Below are positions 46,462 to 54,482 of a stretch of 64,000 nt of DNA, one piece after another (position 1 is the stretch's first letter; each line of letters opens with the position of its first letter). Below the pieces are notes generated by a model that saw only the letters and a list, made by a program, of their open reading frames with translations, was not told the origin of the DNA and ran no database searches. The stretch is from Solirubrobacter soli DSM 22325. GTDB lineage: Bacteria; Actinomycetota; Thermoleophilia; Solirubrobacterales; Solirubrobacteraceae. The stretch spans positions 1 through 64,000 of the forward strand of contig NZ_AUIK01000016.1 in assembly GCF_000423665.1 (NCBI RefSeq). The letters are read 5' to 3'. Both the position numbers and the translations under genes were made by a program.

Positions 46462-46692
46462 TTACCAGGCTTGGTGTGTGCCGCAGTGAGGACAGCCGAC
46501 CGACGTCGTGACCGCGGCCTTGAAGACGTAGCCGCACGCGCACGAGTACAGGGCGGCGTCCTGGCTGACATTCGCGCGCTGGTTGCGCTCGCGGGTGCCG
46601 ACCGCGGCGTACCGCGCCCGGCGCGCCAGGATGGCGGGCCGGCGGGTGCGGGGGGTCTGGCGCTTGAGTGTCAGCGGGCGGGCTAAGTGCAT
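46462..46692 (-). CDS. Small zinc-ribbon protein
   Basis: 76 residues from ATG 46692, preceded by AGGGTGA. A basic N-terminal half (LKRQTPRTRRPAILARRARYAA) and a C-terminal ribbon YSCACGYVFKAAVTTSVGCPHCGTHQAW with CxC and CxxC. Looks like a nucleic-acid or ribosome-associated protein; no specific family assigned. The UAA stop is followed at once by a copy of the stem-loop repeat. Confidence 0.75.
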   Translation of the reverse strand: MHLARPLTLKRQTPRTRRPAILARRARYAAVGTRERNQRANVSQDAALYSCACGYVFKAAVTTSVGCPHCGTHQAW

Positions 46693-46792
46693 TGTCTCAC
46701 CCTGGTTAACGACCGATTTCGCAGAAGGTTTCAGAACTCGATGTTGAGAGTCGTTAGCGGCGTTCTCAGACGGGTCGCGCCATACTCCGTGT

Positions 46793-47197
46793 GTGGACCC
46801 GTCCCGCAAGCGCACGATTCGCTTCGTTGTGGCGCTGAGCGCGGCCGTGCTGTTGGCCGGCGCGCTCGCCTACACGAGCTTCTCAGCCTCCACCGAGGCC
46901 CGCCAGCCGTCCGAGCTCGCCTCCGCCACCGCGACCCCCGGCAAGAAGTACCAGTTGGTCGGGAAGGTCGTCGCCGGCTACAAGCAGGATGGCGACACGA
47001 CGTACTTCAACGTCCGCGACCGCAACGGCAAGGCGTCCGTGCCGGTCACGTACAAGGGCAACCTGCCGGATCCGTTCCGAGCCGACCGCGAGATCGTGGT
47101 CGACGTGGTCAAGCAGGGCGACGTCTACGTGGGCCAGGCCGGCTCGCTCGTGACGAAGTGCCCGTCGAAGTTCACAGCCGACAAGACGAGCACTTAA
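46793..47197 (+). CDS. ccmE: Haem chaperone CcmE, CxxxF variant
   Basis: 134 residues from GTG 46793. N-terminal anchor (IRFVVALSAAVLLAGALAYTSF), OB-fold beta barrel (KKYQLVGKVVAGYKQDGDTTYFNVRDRNGKASVPVTYKGNLPDPFRADREIVVDV). The haem-binding segment, HxxxY in the classical protein and CxxxY in some archaea and Desulfovibrio, reads KCPSKF here, i.e. CxxxF. CATACT lies 6 nt before the start. A repeat element fills the gap to ccmF. Confidence 0.92.
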   Translation: MDPSRKRTIRFVVALSAAVLLAGALAYTSFSASTEARQPSELASATATPGKKYQLVGKVVAGYKQDGDTTYFNVRDRNGKASVPVTYKGNLPDPFRADREIVVDVVKQGDVYVGQAGSLVTKCPSKFTADKTST

Positions 47198-47244
47198 CGG
47201 CGATGCAGCCCCTCCGCCCCACCCCGATCATCCGACCCTAAGTG
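47191..47244 (+). repeat. Stop-codon-associated stem-loop repeat, copy 2 (ccmE-ccmF junction)
   Basis: Arms CACTTA (47191-47196) and TAAGTG (47239-47244) around the shared core at 47205-47236. The left arm overlaps the ccmE UAA stop and the right arm contains the GTG start of ccmF, so the element is the whole intergenic region. Confidence 0.88.
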
Positions 47245-49434
47245 CTGGTCGCCGGCCAAGCCTGCCTGATCGTCGCCTTCGCCGCTGCGCTCTACGGCAT
47301 CGCGGCCTCGCTGTATGGTGCGCACGCGCGCAGGCGCGAGTACGTCGCGTCCGGGCGCCGGGCGATGTACGCGATGGCGGGCTCGACCGCGGTCGCGTTC
47401 GCGACGCTCGAGGTGGCGTTCGCGCGCTCTGACTTCGACTTCGCGACCGTCGCGTCGCACTCCTCGACGACGACGCCGCTCTTCTACCGGCTGACCGCGA
47501 TGTGGTCCTCGCAGGAGGGCTCGCTCCTGCTGTGGCTGTTCCTGCTCGGCACGTGGTCGTCGCTGATCCTCTATCTCACGCGCCACCGGCTGCGGGTGCT
47601 CGCGCCGTACGCGCAGGCCGTGCTGCTCGGGTTCGGCGCGTTCTTCGGCGCGCTGCTGGTGTTCGCCGAGACGCCGTTCGCGAAGTCGCCGATGCCGGTG
47701 AGCGAGGGCGCGGGGCTGAACCCGCTGCTGCGCGACCCGGGGATGATGATCCACCCACCCATGCTCTACAGCGGGTACACGCTGTTCGCGGTCCCGTTCG
47801 CGTTCGCGGTGGCGGCGCTGGTCACGCGCCGGCTCGACGCCGAGTGGATCCGCTCGACGCGCCCGTTCACGCTCGCGGCGTGGTGTGCCCTCGGGTTCGG
47901 GATCGTGCTCGGCGCGCGCTGGTCCTACCACGAGCTCGACTGGGGCGGCTACTGGATGTGGGACCCGGTGGAGAACGCGTCGCTGATGCCGTGGCTGACG
48001 GCGACCGCGTTCCTGCACTCGGTGATGATCCAGGAGCGGCGCGGGATGCTGCGGATCTGGAACGTCTCGCTGGTCCTGAGCACCGGCGTGCTGGCGATCC
48101 TCGGCACGTTCCTCGTGCGCTCCGGCGTCCTGAACTCGATCCACGCGTTCGGGGCCTCGACGCTCGGCGTGCCGTTCCTGGCGCTGATCGCGGCGATGAT
48201 CGCCGGGTCGATCTACCTCGTCTACAGCCGCGCGAACACGCTGCGCTCCGAGCACCGGCTGGACTCGCTGCTCAGCCGCGAGGCGATCTTCCTGCTCAAC
48301 AACCTGCTGCTGGTCGCGCTCTGCTTCGTCGTCTTCTGGGGGACGTTCTTCCCGCTGATCGCCGAGGCCGTGACCGGCCGCCAGCGCAACATCGGCCCGC
48401 CGGTCTATGAGCAGTTCGTCGTGCCGCTGGCGCTGATGCTCGTCCTGGCCACCGGCATCGGGCCCGTGATCGCGTGGCGGCGGGCGACCGCGACGAACCT
48501 GAAGCGCAACCTCCTCAAGCCGGCGCTCGTGGGCGTGGCGGTCGTGATCGCCCTGGTCGCGCTCGGCGTGACGAAGTCGTGGACCGCGCTGACGATGTTC
48601 GGCCTCGCCGCGTTCGTGCTCGCGGGGATCGTGCAGGAGTTCTGGCGCGGCGTCCGGGCGCGGCGGGCGACCTCGCGCGAGCCGGTGCCGCTGGCGTTCG
48701 TGTCGCTGGTGCGGCGCAACCGCCGGCGCTACGGCGGCTACTTCGTGCACGTGGGGATCATCACGCTGTTCGTCGGCGTGGCGGCATCGTCGAGCTTCAA
48801 GAACGTCCAGGACGTGGCGCTCCAGCCCGGCCAGTCCAAGCGGATGGGCGACTACACGATCAAGTACGAGAAGCCGATCGCGGAGCTGCACGCCGCTTCC
48901 AACGGGCGGCTCGAGCGGATCGCGCTCGGCGCGCAGCTCAGCGTGTCGAAGAATGGCTCCAAGCCGAAGCCGCTGCGCACGTCGAAGGACTACTTCCCGT
49001 CGCAGGACTCGACCCTCGGCCCGGTCTCGCGCTTCTTCGACGGCGAGTCGACCACCGAGGTCGGCCTCGACGCGAGCCTGCACAACGACGTCTGGGCCGC
49101 CGTCGCGCCCGACATCGCCAAGATCCGCCCGCGCATCGACGAAGGCGACCGCCTGTTCGACAAGGCCGCCGACGACCTCACCGCCGAGCAGTCCAACGAG
49201 TTCCTCGGGCTGGCGCTGACGGGGCTGGCCAGGAGCTACGCGCAGAACCCGCCGCCCGCGCGCTTCCGCTTCGAGATCAACCCGATGGTGTCGTGGATCT
49301 GGATCGGCGGGCTGATCGTGCTCTTCGGCGGCATCATCGCCGGCTGGCCGTCGAAGCGCGGGACGAGCCGCACCGTGCGCGCCCGCTACGCCGCCCGGGT
49401 GGGCGCCGAGGTGCGCGAACAGGTCCCGGTCTAG
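47242..49434 (+). CDS. ccmF: Cytochrome c haem lyase subunit CcmF
   Basis: 730 residues, about 14 membrane helices. Haem-handling WWD-type region WGGYWMWDPVENASLMPWL, plus SSQEGSLLLWLFLLGTW, MMIHPPMLYSGYT and MIQERRGMLRIWNV. Transfers haem from CcmE to apocytochrome c. GTG start lies in the right arm of the repeat element and has no Shine-Dalgarno, so its translation may depend on ccmE or on the element. Confidence 0.95.
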   Translation: MLVAGQACLIVAFAAALYGIAASLYGAHARRREYVASGRRAMYAMAGSTAVAFATLEVAFARSDFDFATVASHSSTTTPLFYRLTAMWSSQEGSLLLWLFLLGTWSSLILYLTRHRLRVLAPYAQAVLLGFGAFFGALLVFAETPFAKSPMPVSEGAGLNPLLRDPGMMIHPPMLYSGYTLFAVPFAFAVAALVTRRLDAEWIRSTRPFTLAAWCALGFGIVLGARWSYHELDWGGYWMWDPVENASLMPWLTATAFLHSVMIQERRGMLRIWNVSLVLSTGVLAILGTFLVRSGVLNSIHAFGASTLGVPFLALIAAMIAGSIYLVYSRANTLRSEHRLDSLLSREAIFLLNNLLLVALCFVVFWGTFFPLIAEAVTGRQRNIGPPVYEQFVVPLALMLVLATGIGPVIAWRRATATNLKRNLLKPALVGVAVVIALVALGVTKSWTALTMFGLAAFVLAGIVQEFWRGVRARRATSREPVPLAFVSLVRRNRRRYGGYFVHVGIITLFVGVAASSSFKNVQDVALQPGQSKRMGDYTIKYEKPIAELHAASNGRLERIALGAQLSVSKNGSKPKPLRTSKDYFPSQDSTLGPVSRFFDGESTTEVGLDASLHNDVWAAVAPDIAKIRPRIDEGDRLFDKAADDLTAEQSNEFLGLALTGLARSYAQNPPPARFRFEINPMVSWIWIGGLIVLFGGIIAGWPSKRGTSRTVRARYAARVGAEVREQVPV

Positions 49435-49724
49435 TGGAGTTCGCCCTCATCCTGCTGGTGGTGGCGGGAGCCGTGCTGCTCGTCACGGGACCGCTGCGCG
49501 AGACCGCCCGCGGCGCCGACGAGACGCTCGAGGCCGAGTTCGCCGAGCTCGACGCGGCCAAGGAGGCCAAATACCGCGAGATCCGTGACGCCGAGCTCGA
49601 CTACAAGACCGGCAAGCTCTCCGACCATGATTGGCGCTCGCTCGACCGCACCCTTCGCGCCGAGGCCGTTGAGCTACTCAAACGGCTGGATCAGATTCAA
49701 GAGCGGGTCGAGCCGCTACCCTAA
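49434..49724 (+). CDS. CcmI-like short membrane protein
   Basis: 96 residues; GTG overlaps the ccmF stop by one base (TAGTG). One N-terminal helix (ALILLVVAGAVLLVTGPL) and a helical, probably coiled-coil cytosolic part (EAEFAELDAAKEAKYREIRDAELDYKTGKLSDHDWRSLDRTLR) like the start of CcmI. No TPR region. Position after ccmF supports a cytochrome c maturation role. Confidence 0.8.
   Translation: MEFALILLVVAGAVLLVTGPLRETARGADETLEAEFAELDAAKEAKYREIRDAELDYKTGKLSDHDWRSLDRTLRAEAVELLKRLDQIQERVEPLP
49717..49722 (+). promoter_or_regulatory. -10 box of secG
   Basis: TACCCT, 10 nt before the secG ATG; overlaps the stop of the CcmI-like gene. No Shine-Dalgarno. Confidence 0.4.
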
Positions 49725-49732
49725 GCCGCCGC

Positions 49733-49957
49733 ATGCTCAACACGATCCTCAGCGTCCTGCAGGTGCCGATCTCGGTCGGCGTGATCTTCCTGGTGCTCCT
49801 GCACTCGGGCAAGGACGCGGGGATGTCCGGCGCGTTCGGGGTCGGCGTCGCCGGCGGCTCCGCGGGCGGCTCGCTGATGGAGCGCAACCTGGATCGCTGG
49901 ACGATCGTGTTCGCGATTCTCTTCGCGGCGAACACCATCGCCATCCTTAAGACGTAG
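49733..49957 (+). CDS. secG: Protein translocase subunit SecG
   Basis: 74 residues. Two helices (TILSVLQVPISVGVIFLVLLHS and WTIVFAILFAANTIAIL) joined by SGKDAGMSGAFGVGVAGGSAGGS, the typical SecG loop. Assists SecYEG protein export. Confidence 0.93.
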   Translation: MLNTILSVLQVPISVGVIFLVLLHSGKDAGMSGAFGVGVAGGSAGGSLMERNLDRWTIVFAILFAANTIAILKT

Positions 49958-50154
49958 GGCCTGCTGACGAATACCGGTGCGTCCGCTGCGGCACATCCGC
50001 AGCGCCTCGCGCCACCCGCGCTGCTCACGGCCCAGAGGGCCGCATCGCGAGCGCGGCCGTCACGAGCCACTGGCGGCTGCACCACATCGGCCGGACCGAC
50101 CATTCGCCAACAGACCCTAGAGCCAGCCGTACCCGGCTGACGCGTCGGTCGCGC
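49958..50154. other. Intergenic stretch with several hairpins
   Basis: Contains CGCTGCGG/CCGCAGCG (49988-50008), CGGCCC-AGA-GGGCCG (~50028-50042) and CAGCCG-TACC-CGGCTG (~50124-50139). No coding potential seen. Could be the secG terminator plus a leader; no known RNA family recognised. Confidence 0.35.
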
Positions 50155-50160
50155 TAGTTT
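50155..50160 (+). promoter_or_regulatory. -10 box of histidine kinase gene
   Basis: TAGTTT, 7 nt before the in-frame ATA at 50168, matching the spacing of other leaderless starts in this window. Confidence 0.4.
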
Positions 50161-50266
50161 CGGGCGCATACTCGGCGCAGCGACTGCGAGCTCCCCCGCA
50201 CCTGTCCTGCGCGCGTTCGTCGCGTGGGCGACCGATGGATCCTCCTGGCGGCGGATCCTCTACCTC

Positions 50267-51691
50267 GTGCTGGCGCTGCCGCTGAGCACGTTCTACTCGG
50301 TGGTGATCTTCTCCGGCCTGTCGGTCGGGCTGGGCGTGGCGATCCTGACGCTCGGGCTGCCGCTGGTGCTGATGATGGGGTTCTGGCGCTGGATGGCGCG
50401 CTTCGAGCGCTGGCTGTGCGGGCGGCTGCTCGGCGTGGAACTGCCGTCGCCCTACCGGGTCTCGCACGAGCGCGGGTGGTTCGCGCGGCTGCTGGCGCGG
50501 ACGGCGGACGTGGCGACCTGGAAGGACCTCGCGTACCTGATGGCGCACCTGCCGCTCGCGGTCATCGACCTGATCGCCGTGCTCGTGCTGCTGCTGCCGC
50601 CCTTCGCGCTGATCCTCGCGCCGTTCACGGGCGAGGTGGAGAACTTCGCGGTCGCGCTCGCCCTGCTGCCGGCGGGGCTCGTGCTGCTGCCGATCGCGGT
50701 TCGTGCGCTGGCCGCGTTCGCGGGTGTCCACGCCGCGGTCGCCCGGGCGCTGTTGACCACCGGCCGCGAGTCCGAGCTCAACGCGCGGGTCGTGGACCTG
50801 CGGACGTCGCAGGCGCGCATCATCGCCGCGGCCGACGCCGAGCGGCGGCGGCTCGAACGCGACCTGCACGACGGGGCGCAGCAGCGGCTCGTTGCGGTCG
50901 CGTTGAACCTGCGGGTGGCGAGCGAGCGGCTCAAGCGCGGCGACGACGCGCTCGACCTCGTCTCGCAGGCGGGCGACGAGGCGCAGCGCGCGATCGGCGA
51001 ACTGCGCGACCTCGCGCGCGGGATCCATCCCGCCGTGCTCACCGAGCGCGGGCTCGGGCCGGCGTTGCGTGACGTGGCGGGACGCTCGCCGGTGCCGGTG
51101 ACGGTGATCGACGAGCTCGACGAGCGCTTCCCGCCGACGGTCGAGGCGACCGCGTACTTCGTGGTCTCCGAGGCGCTGACGAACGTGGCCAAGTACGCGG
51201 AGGCGTCGCTGGCGACGGTCGTCGTGGGCCTGGACGGCGACCGGCTGGTGATCGAGATCTCCGACGACGGGCGCGGCGGCGCCGACCCGGAGGCGGGCAG
51301 CGGGCTGCGCGGGCTCGGCGACCGGATCGCGGCGCTCGACGGCACGCTCGACGTCGACAGCCCGGTCGGGCAGGGGACCCGCGTGCGTGCTTCGCTGCTG
51401 GTCGCCGAGCGGCGCGAGGAGGAACGCGGCGTCGTGCTCGACGAGCGCGCGGCGGCGATCCTGCGCCTGCGCCGGCGGCGCGGCCTGGTGACGCACGCGG
51501 CGGTCTTCGGCGTCTTCCAGATCGCGATGATCGCGATCTGGGCGCTCACCGGCCGGGGCGAGTTCTGGCCGGGGTGGACGATCCTGCTGTGGGGCGTCGC
51601 GCTCGCGCTTCACGCGTCGCTGGCGATCCTGCGTCAGCCGATCACGGACTCCGCTGTCTTCCGCGCCACAGCACGACCACCTGGTGGTTGA
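50267..51691 (+). CDS. Sensor histidine kinase, HisKA_3 (LiaS/NarL-type), orphan
   Basis: 474 residues from the first GTG, but the family sensor domain starts earlier: the in-frame upstream codons read VLRAFVAWATDGSSWRRILYL before the annotated start, and no ATG/GTG/TTG exists there. Four membrane helices (to ~165), dimerisation/phosphoacceptor ERDLHDGAQQRLVAVAL (His ~218), ATPase boxes EALTNVAKYAEA and SDDGRGGADPEAGSGLRGLGDRI, then a C-terminal two-helix 2TM module. No response regulator gene adjoins, unusual for this class. Last 50 nt overlap the convergent SDR gene. Confidence 0.88.
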   Translation: MLALPLSTFYSVVIFSGLSVGLGVAILTLGLPLVLMMGFWRWMARFERWLCGRLLGVELPSPYRVSHERGWFARLLARTADVATWKDLAYLMAHLPLAVIDLIAVLVLLLPPFALILAPFTGEVENFAVALALLPAGLVLLPIAVRALAAFAGVHAAVARALLTTGRESELNARVVDLRTSQARIIAAADAERRRLERDLHDGAQQRLVAVALNLRVASERLKRGDDALDLVSQAGDEAQRAIGELRDLARGIHPAVLTERGLGPALRDVAGRSPVPVTVIDELDERFPPTVEATAYFVVSEALTNVAKYAEASLATVVVGLDGDRLVIEISDDGRGGADPEAGSGLRGLGDRIAALDGTLDVDSPVGQGTRVRASLLVAERREEERGVVLDERAAAILRLRRRRGLVTHAAVFGVFQIAMIAIWALTGRGEFWPGWTILLWGVALALHASLAILRQPITDSAVFRATARPPGG

Positions 51692-52286
51692 GCGTCTCGT
51701 CGGCGATCAGCCGCATGACCGCGTCGACGACCGTGTCGAGCGGGATCGCCGGCGGTGCCGCGGCGCGCTCCTGCGGGGTCATCGCCGCGAGCTCCCGCTC
51801 CGCCCGCTCGGTCAGGATCCAGCCGGGTGAGACGCAGTTGATCCGCACGCCGGGCGGCGGCTCGTAGGCGGTCGTGAAGCGGATCAGCCCGGCTTTGGCG
51901 ATCGCGTACTCGGGGAACGCGTGCCGGGTCGTCTCGTGGCCCGCCGAGGACGCGATGTTGACGATCGTCTTCGTGCCGCGCTCGAGCGCGAACTGGGTGG
52001 CGAGCAGCGGGCCGCGGAGGTTGAGGTCGAGTTTGGCCTCCCACCCCGGTTCTGGGTAGTGCGGTGGCCAATGGCCGCCACCCGCGTTGTTGACCAGGAT
52101 GTCGACCCCGGCGAACAGCCGCGGGTCCGGGTCGGCGGCGTCGAGCTTCACGAAGCGCCCGATGTCGCCGCGCTCGAGGTCGGCGACGATCACGTGGGCG
52201 CCTTCGGCGTCGAGCCGGTGCGCGATGGCACGGCCGGTGCCTGCGGCGCCGCCGGTGATGAGCGCGGTGCGACCGGCGACCTCCAC
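51642..52286 (-). CDS. Short-chain dehydrogenase/reductase
   Basis: 214 residues, on the short side. NAD(P)-binding TGGAAGTG, NNAGGGH, catalytic Ser in NIASSAGH and YAIAK. C-terminus VSPGWILTERAERELAAMTP. GTG start with TAGGCT 8 nt upstream. Substrate unknown. Confidence 0.85.
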   Translation of the reverse strand: MEVAGRTALITGGAAGTGRAIAHRLDAEGAHVIVADLERGDIGRFVKLDAADPDPRLFAGVDILVNNAGGGHWPPHYPEPGWEAKLDLNLRGPLLATQFALERGTKTIVNIASSAGHETTRHAFPEYAIAKAGLIRFTTAYEPPPGVRINCVSPGWILTERAERELAAMTPQERAAAPPAIPLDTVVDAVMRLIADETLNHQVVVLWRGRQRSP

Positions 52287-52294
52287 CGCGTTCG

Positions 52295-52300
52295 AGCCTA
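52295..52300 (-). promoter_or_regulatory. -10 box of SDR gene, leaderless
   Basis: TAGGCT on the minus strand, 8 nt before the GTG at 52286; the same hexamer precedes the desaturase gene. Confidence 0.45.
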
Positions 52301-52504
52301 GCGTTGGGTCAGCGACTGTTCGAGTGCTTCGGCGGTGCGCGCGATCTGGCGCGCGACGTGGCTGTGGTGGTCTTCCGTCTCCGCTGCGAGCGCGGTCGCG
52401 AGCGTGCGGATCAACCAGAGTGGTGTGCGCAGCGGCTCGTCAACCTGGCCCACCGGCGGCCATGCCCAAGAGCGCGCGTCCTGTTCCCCGAGAACGTGCG
52501 ACAT
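52298..52504 (-). CDS. Possible small hypothetical protein
   Basis: 68 residues from ATG 52504 (another ATG at 52519). Helical prediction in the second half (LWLIRTLATALAAETEDHHSHVARQIARTAEALEQSL). No motif and no clear ribosome site; codon composition is compatible with coding. If not real, 52301-52565 is a non-coding gap between the two divergent SDR genes. Confidence 0.35.
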   Translation of the reverse strand: MSHVLGEQDARSWAWPPVGQVDEPLRTPLWLIRTLATALAAETEDHHSHVARQIARTAEALEQSLTQR

Positions 52505-52565
52505 GTTGAACAGGGTCATCGACCGCTCGACCCAGAACTAAACCGCAAATACGGAAAGTGGTGCG

Positions 52566-53357
52566 ATGCAGATCGATCTGTCCGGAAAGAGCGCGTTCAT
52601 CAGTGGATCCACGCAGGGCATCGGGCGTGCGATCGCGGCTCGCCTGGCCTCGTGCGGGGCGATCGTCCATGTCAACGGACGCGACCCGGCGCGGGTGGAC
52701 GCCGTGGTCTCGGAGCTGCGCGGCGAGGTGCCGGGCGCGCGCTTGGAGGCGGCTGCCGCGGACGTCGCCACCGCCGAGGGCGCCGCGGCACTGTTCGAGG
52801 CGCTCCCGTCCGTCGACATCCTGATCAACAACCTCGGGATCTTCGGCCCGGTGCCGCTGCTCGAGGTCGACGACGCGCTCTGGCAGCGCTACTGGGACGT
52901 CAACGTGATGTCGGGAGTGCGGTTGACCCGTCACTACATCGCGGGGATGCGCACGCGAGGATGGGGGCGCGTGCAGTTCATGGCCTCGGACTCGGCGGTG
53001 GTGATCCCGGAGGAGATGGTCCACTACGGCGTGACCAAGACCGCGCTGCTCGGCGTCTCGCGCGGGTTCGCGAAGGTCGTCGCGGGGAGCGGCGTGACCG
53101 TCAACGCGGTGATCGCCGGGCCGACGCACACCGAGGGCGTGGAGGACTTCGTCTACGAGCTCGTGGGTGAGAAGCCGTGGGAGGAGGCGTCGGCGCAGTT
53201 CGTGCGCGAGCACCGGCCGACCTCGTTGATCGGCCGCCTGATCGAGCCCGTCGAGATCGCCAACCTGTGCGCCTACCTGGCGAGCGACCTCGCGTCGGCG
53301 ACCACCGGCGGCGCCATGCGCGTCGACGGCGGCTTCGTCGACAACATCGTCCTCTGA
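52566..53357 (+). CDS. Short-chain dehydrogenase/reductase, classical type
   Basis: 263 residues. SGSTQGIGRAIAARL (cofactor glycines), NNLGIFG, catalytic Ser in MASDSAVV and YGVTK, and C-terminal ASDLASATTGGAMRVDGGFVDNIVL. Oxidoreductase of unknown substrate. Convergent with the maleylacetate-reductase-like gene across a hairpin. Confidence 0.88.
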   Translation: MQIDLSGKSAFISGSTQGIGRAIAARLASCGAIVHVNGRDPARVDAVVSELRGEVPGARLEAAAADVATAEGAAALFEALPSVDILINNLGIFGPVPLLEVDDALWQRYWDVNVMSGVRLTRHYIAGMRTRGWGRVQFMASDSAVVIPEEMVHYGVTKTALLGVSRGFAKVVAGSGVTVNAVIAGPTHTEGVEDFVYELVGEKPWEEASAQFVREHRPTSLIGRLIEPVEIANLCAYLASDLASATTGGAMRVDGGFVDNIVL

Positions 53358-53396
53358 GTGGTCGCGAAAGCACCCCAGCGGTGCGTTTGCGACCAC
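53358..53396. terminator. Bidirectional hairpin between convergent genes
   Basis: Arms 53358-53374 and 53380-53396 form a 17-bp stem with one G-T wobble and one mismatch, loop CCAGC. It directly follows the SDR stop and precedes the stop of the convergent dehydrogenase. Confidence 0.6.
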
Positions 53397-53401
53397 GGGC
53401 G

Positions 53402-54337
53402 TCACATCGCCGCGTCGTAAAGCGCGGCGATCTCGTCGCGATCGGCCGCCGGTGGCGTGTTGGCGAGCTGCGGCCTCGCCGCGGCGGCGTCCGCGGCGTC
53501 GCCGAGGCGGGCCGTGTCGAGGCCGAGCGCGGAGAGACCGGGCGCGCCCGCGAGCGCGCCGAGCCGGCGGGCGAGGGCGACGAGGTTCGCGGCCACGGCG
53601 GGTGACGACGCGGCGTCGCGCGCCGATGCGGCGCCGCCGTGCGCCGGCGGCCCGCTCTCGCCGGTCGCCACCGCGGCGTCGAGCGCGGCGATCGCCGCCG
53701 GCGCGCGGCGTGCGAGCGCGGCGGTCGTGTGCGGCAGAACCACCGCGTTCGCCTGGCCGTGGCCGGCGCCGAGGACGCGGACGAGGGTCTGGGCGAGCAC
53801 GTGGTGGAGGCCGAGGCCGGTGGAGTCGATCACGTAGCCGCCGAGGAGTGCGCCGAGCGCGAGCGCCTCGCGGTCGGGCGCGTCGCCGGACCACCCCGCG
53901 GCGATCAGCCGGGCGGCCTCGTGGGCGGCCAAGGTCGCGACCGGGTTCGCGCGCACCGTGCACGGTCCTTCGACGGCGTGGCCGAGCGCGTTGGCCGAGC
54001 TCGCGGCCAGCTCGTTCACCGGCTGCGAGGCGGCGAGCGCCGCGTCGAACACCACGACGGCCGCGCGAACCCGCGGGGTCGCGTCGTCCACGCCGGTCGC
54101 GTGCCGGTGGCCGGCGGTCAGCTCCGCGCCGGACAGCGTGGTCGGCACGGCCATCGCGCGCACCTCGCCGCCGGGCGCGACGTTGCCTGGTGCCACGCCC
54201 GCGCGAGCCGCCGCGGCCAATGCCTTCGCGACGTCGACCACGCGCCCGCCGCCCAGCGCGACCAGCCGATCGCCGCTGACCGTGTCGAGCAGTCCGCCCG
54301 CCAGGTCGTGCACCTGGCCGCGGCCGACCTCGTGCAC
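53402..54337 (-). CDS. Iron-containing alcohol dehydrogenase, maleylacetate reductase-like (N-terminus extends to about 54496)
   Basis: From GTG 54337 the product is 311 residues, but homology continues upstream in frame (SFTWVDGERTIHFGPADDAVAWL, then TLLTTPR), which matches the family N-terminus. No ATG/GTG/TTG occurs there; CTG at 54496, inside the preceding gene, is a candidate. ALGGGRVVDVAKAL binds NAD(P); AVPTTLSGAELTAGHRH, NALGHAVEG and LGAGHGQANAVVLPH give the metal site. Maleylacetate reductases reduce maleylacetate to 3-oxoadipate in aromatic degradation. Last gene of the tyrosine operon. Confidence 0.75.
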   Translation of the reverse strand: MHEVGRGQVHDLAGGLLDTVSGDRLVALGGGRVVDVAKALAAAARAGVAPGNVAPGGEVRAMAVPTTLSGAELTAGHRHATGVDDATPRVRAAVVVFDAALAASQPVNELAASSANALGHAVEGPCTVRANPVATLAAHEAARLIAAGWSGDAPDREALALGALLGGYVIDSTGLGLHHVLAQTLVRVLGAGHGQANAVVLPHTTAALARRAPAAIAALDAAVATGESGPPAHGGAASARDAASSPAVAANLVALARRLGALAGAPGLSALGLDTARLGDAADAAAARPQLANTPPAADRDEIAALYDAAM

Positions 54338-54482
54338 GGTGCCCGCGGCCGCCGCGATGTGCGGCGCGGCGGCTGCCGCACGAGGCGTCGTCAGCAGCGT
54401 GAAGCCGGGCCCGCCGAGCCACGCGACGGCGTCATCGGCAGGCCCGAAGTGGATCGTCCGCTCGCCGTCGACCCAGGTGAAG

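Noticed and set aside
47194..49083. 629-codon antisense ORF opposite ccmF
   Set aside because: Arg/His/Glu-rich composition typical of reverse-frame shadows in GC-rich genes; ccmF is clearly real.
41064..49434. Complete System I cytochrome c maturation locus
   Set aside because: CcmA, B, C and D are absent; only ccdA, ccmH, a ResA-like gene, ccmE, ccmF and a CcmI-like gene are seen.
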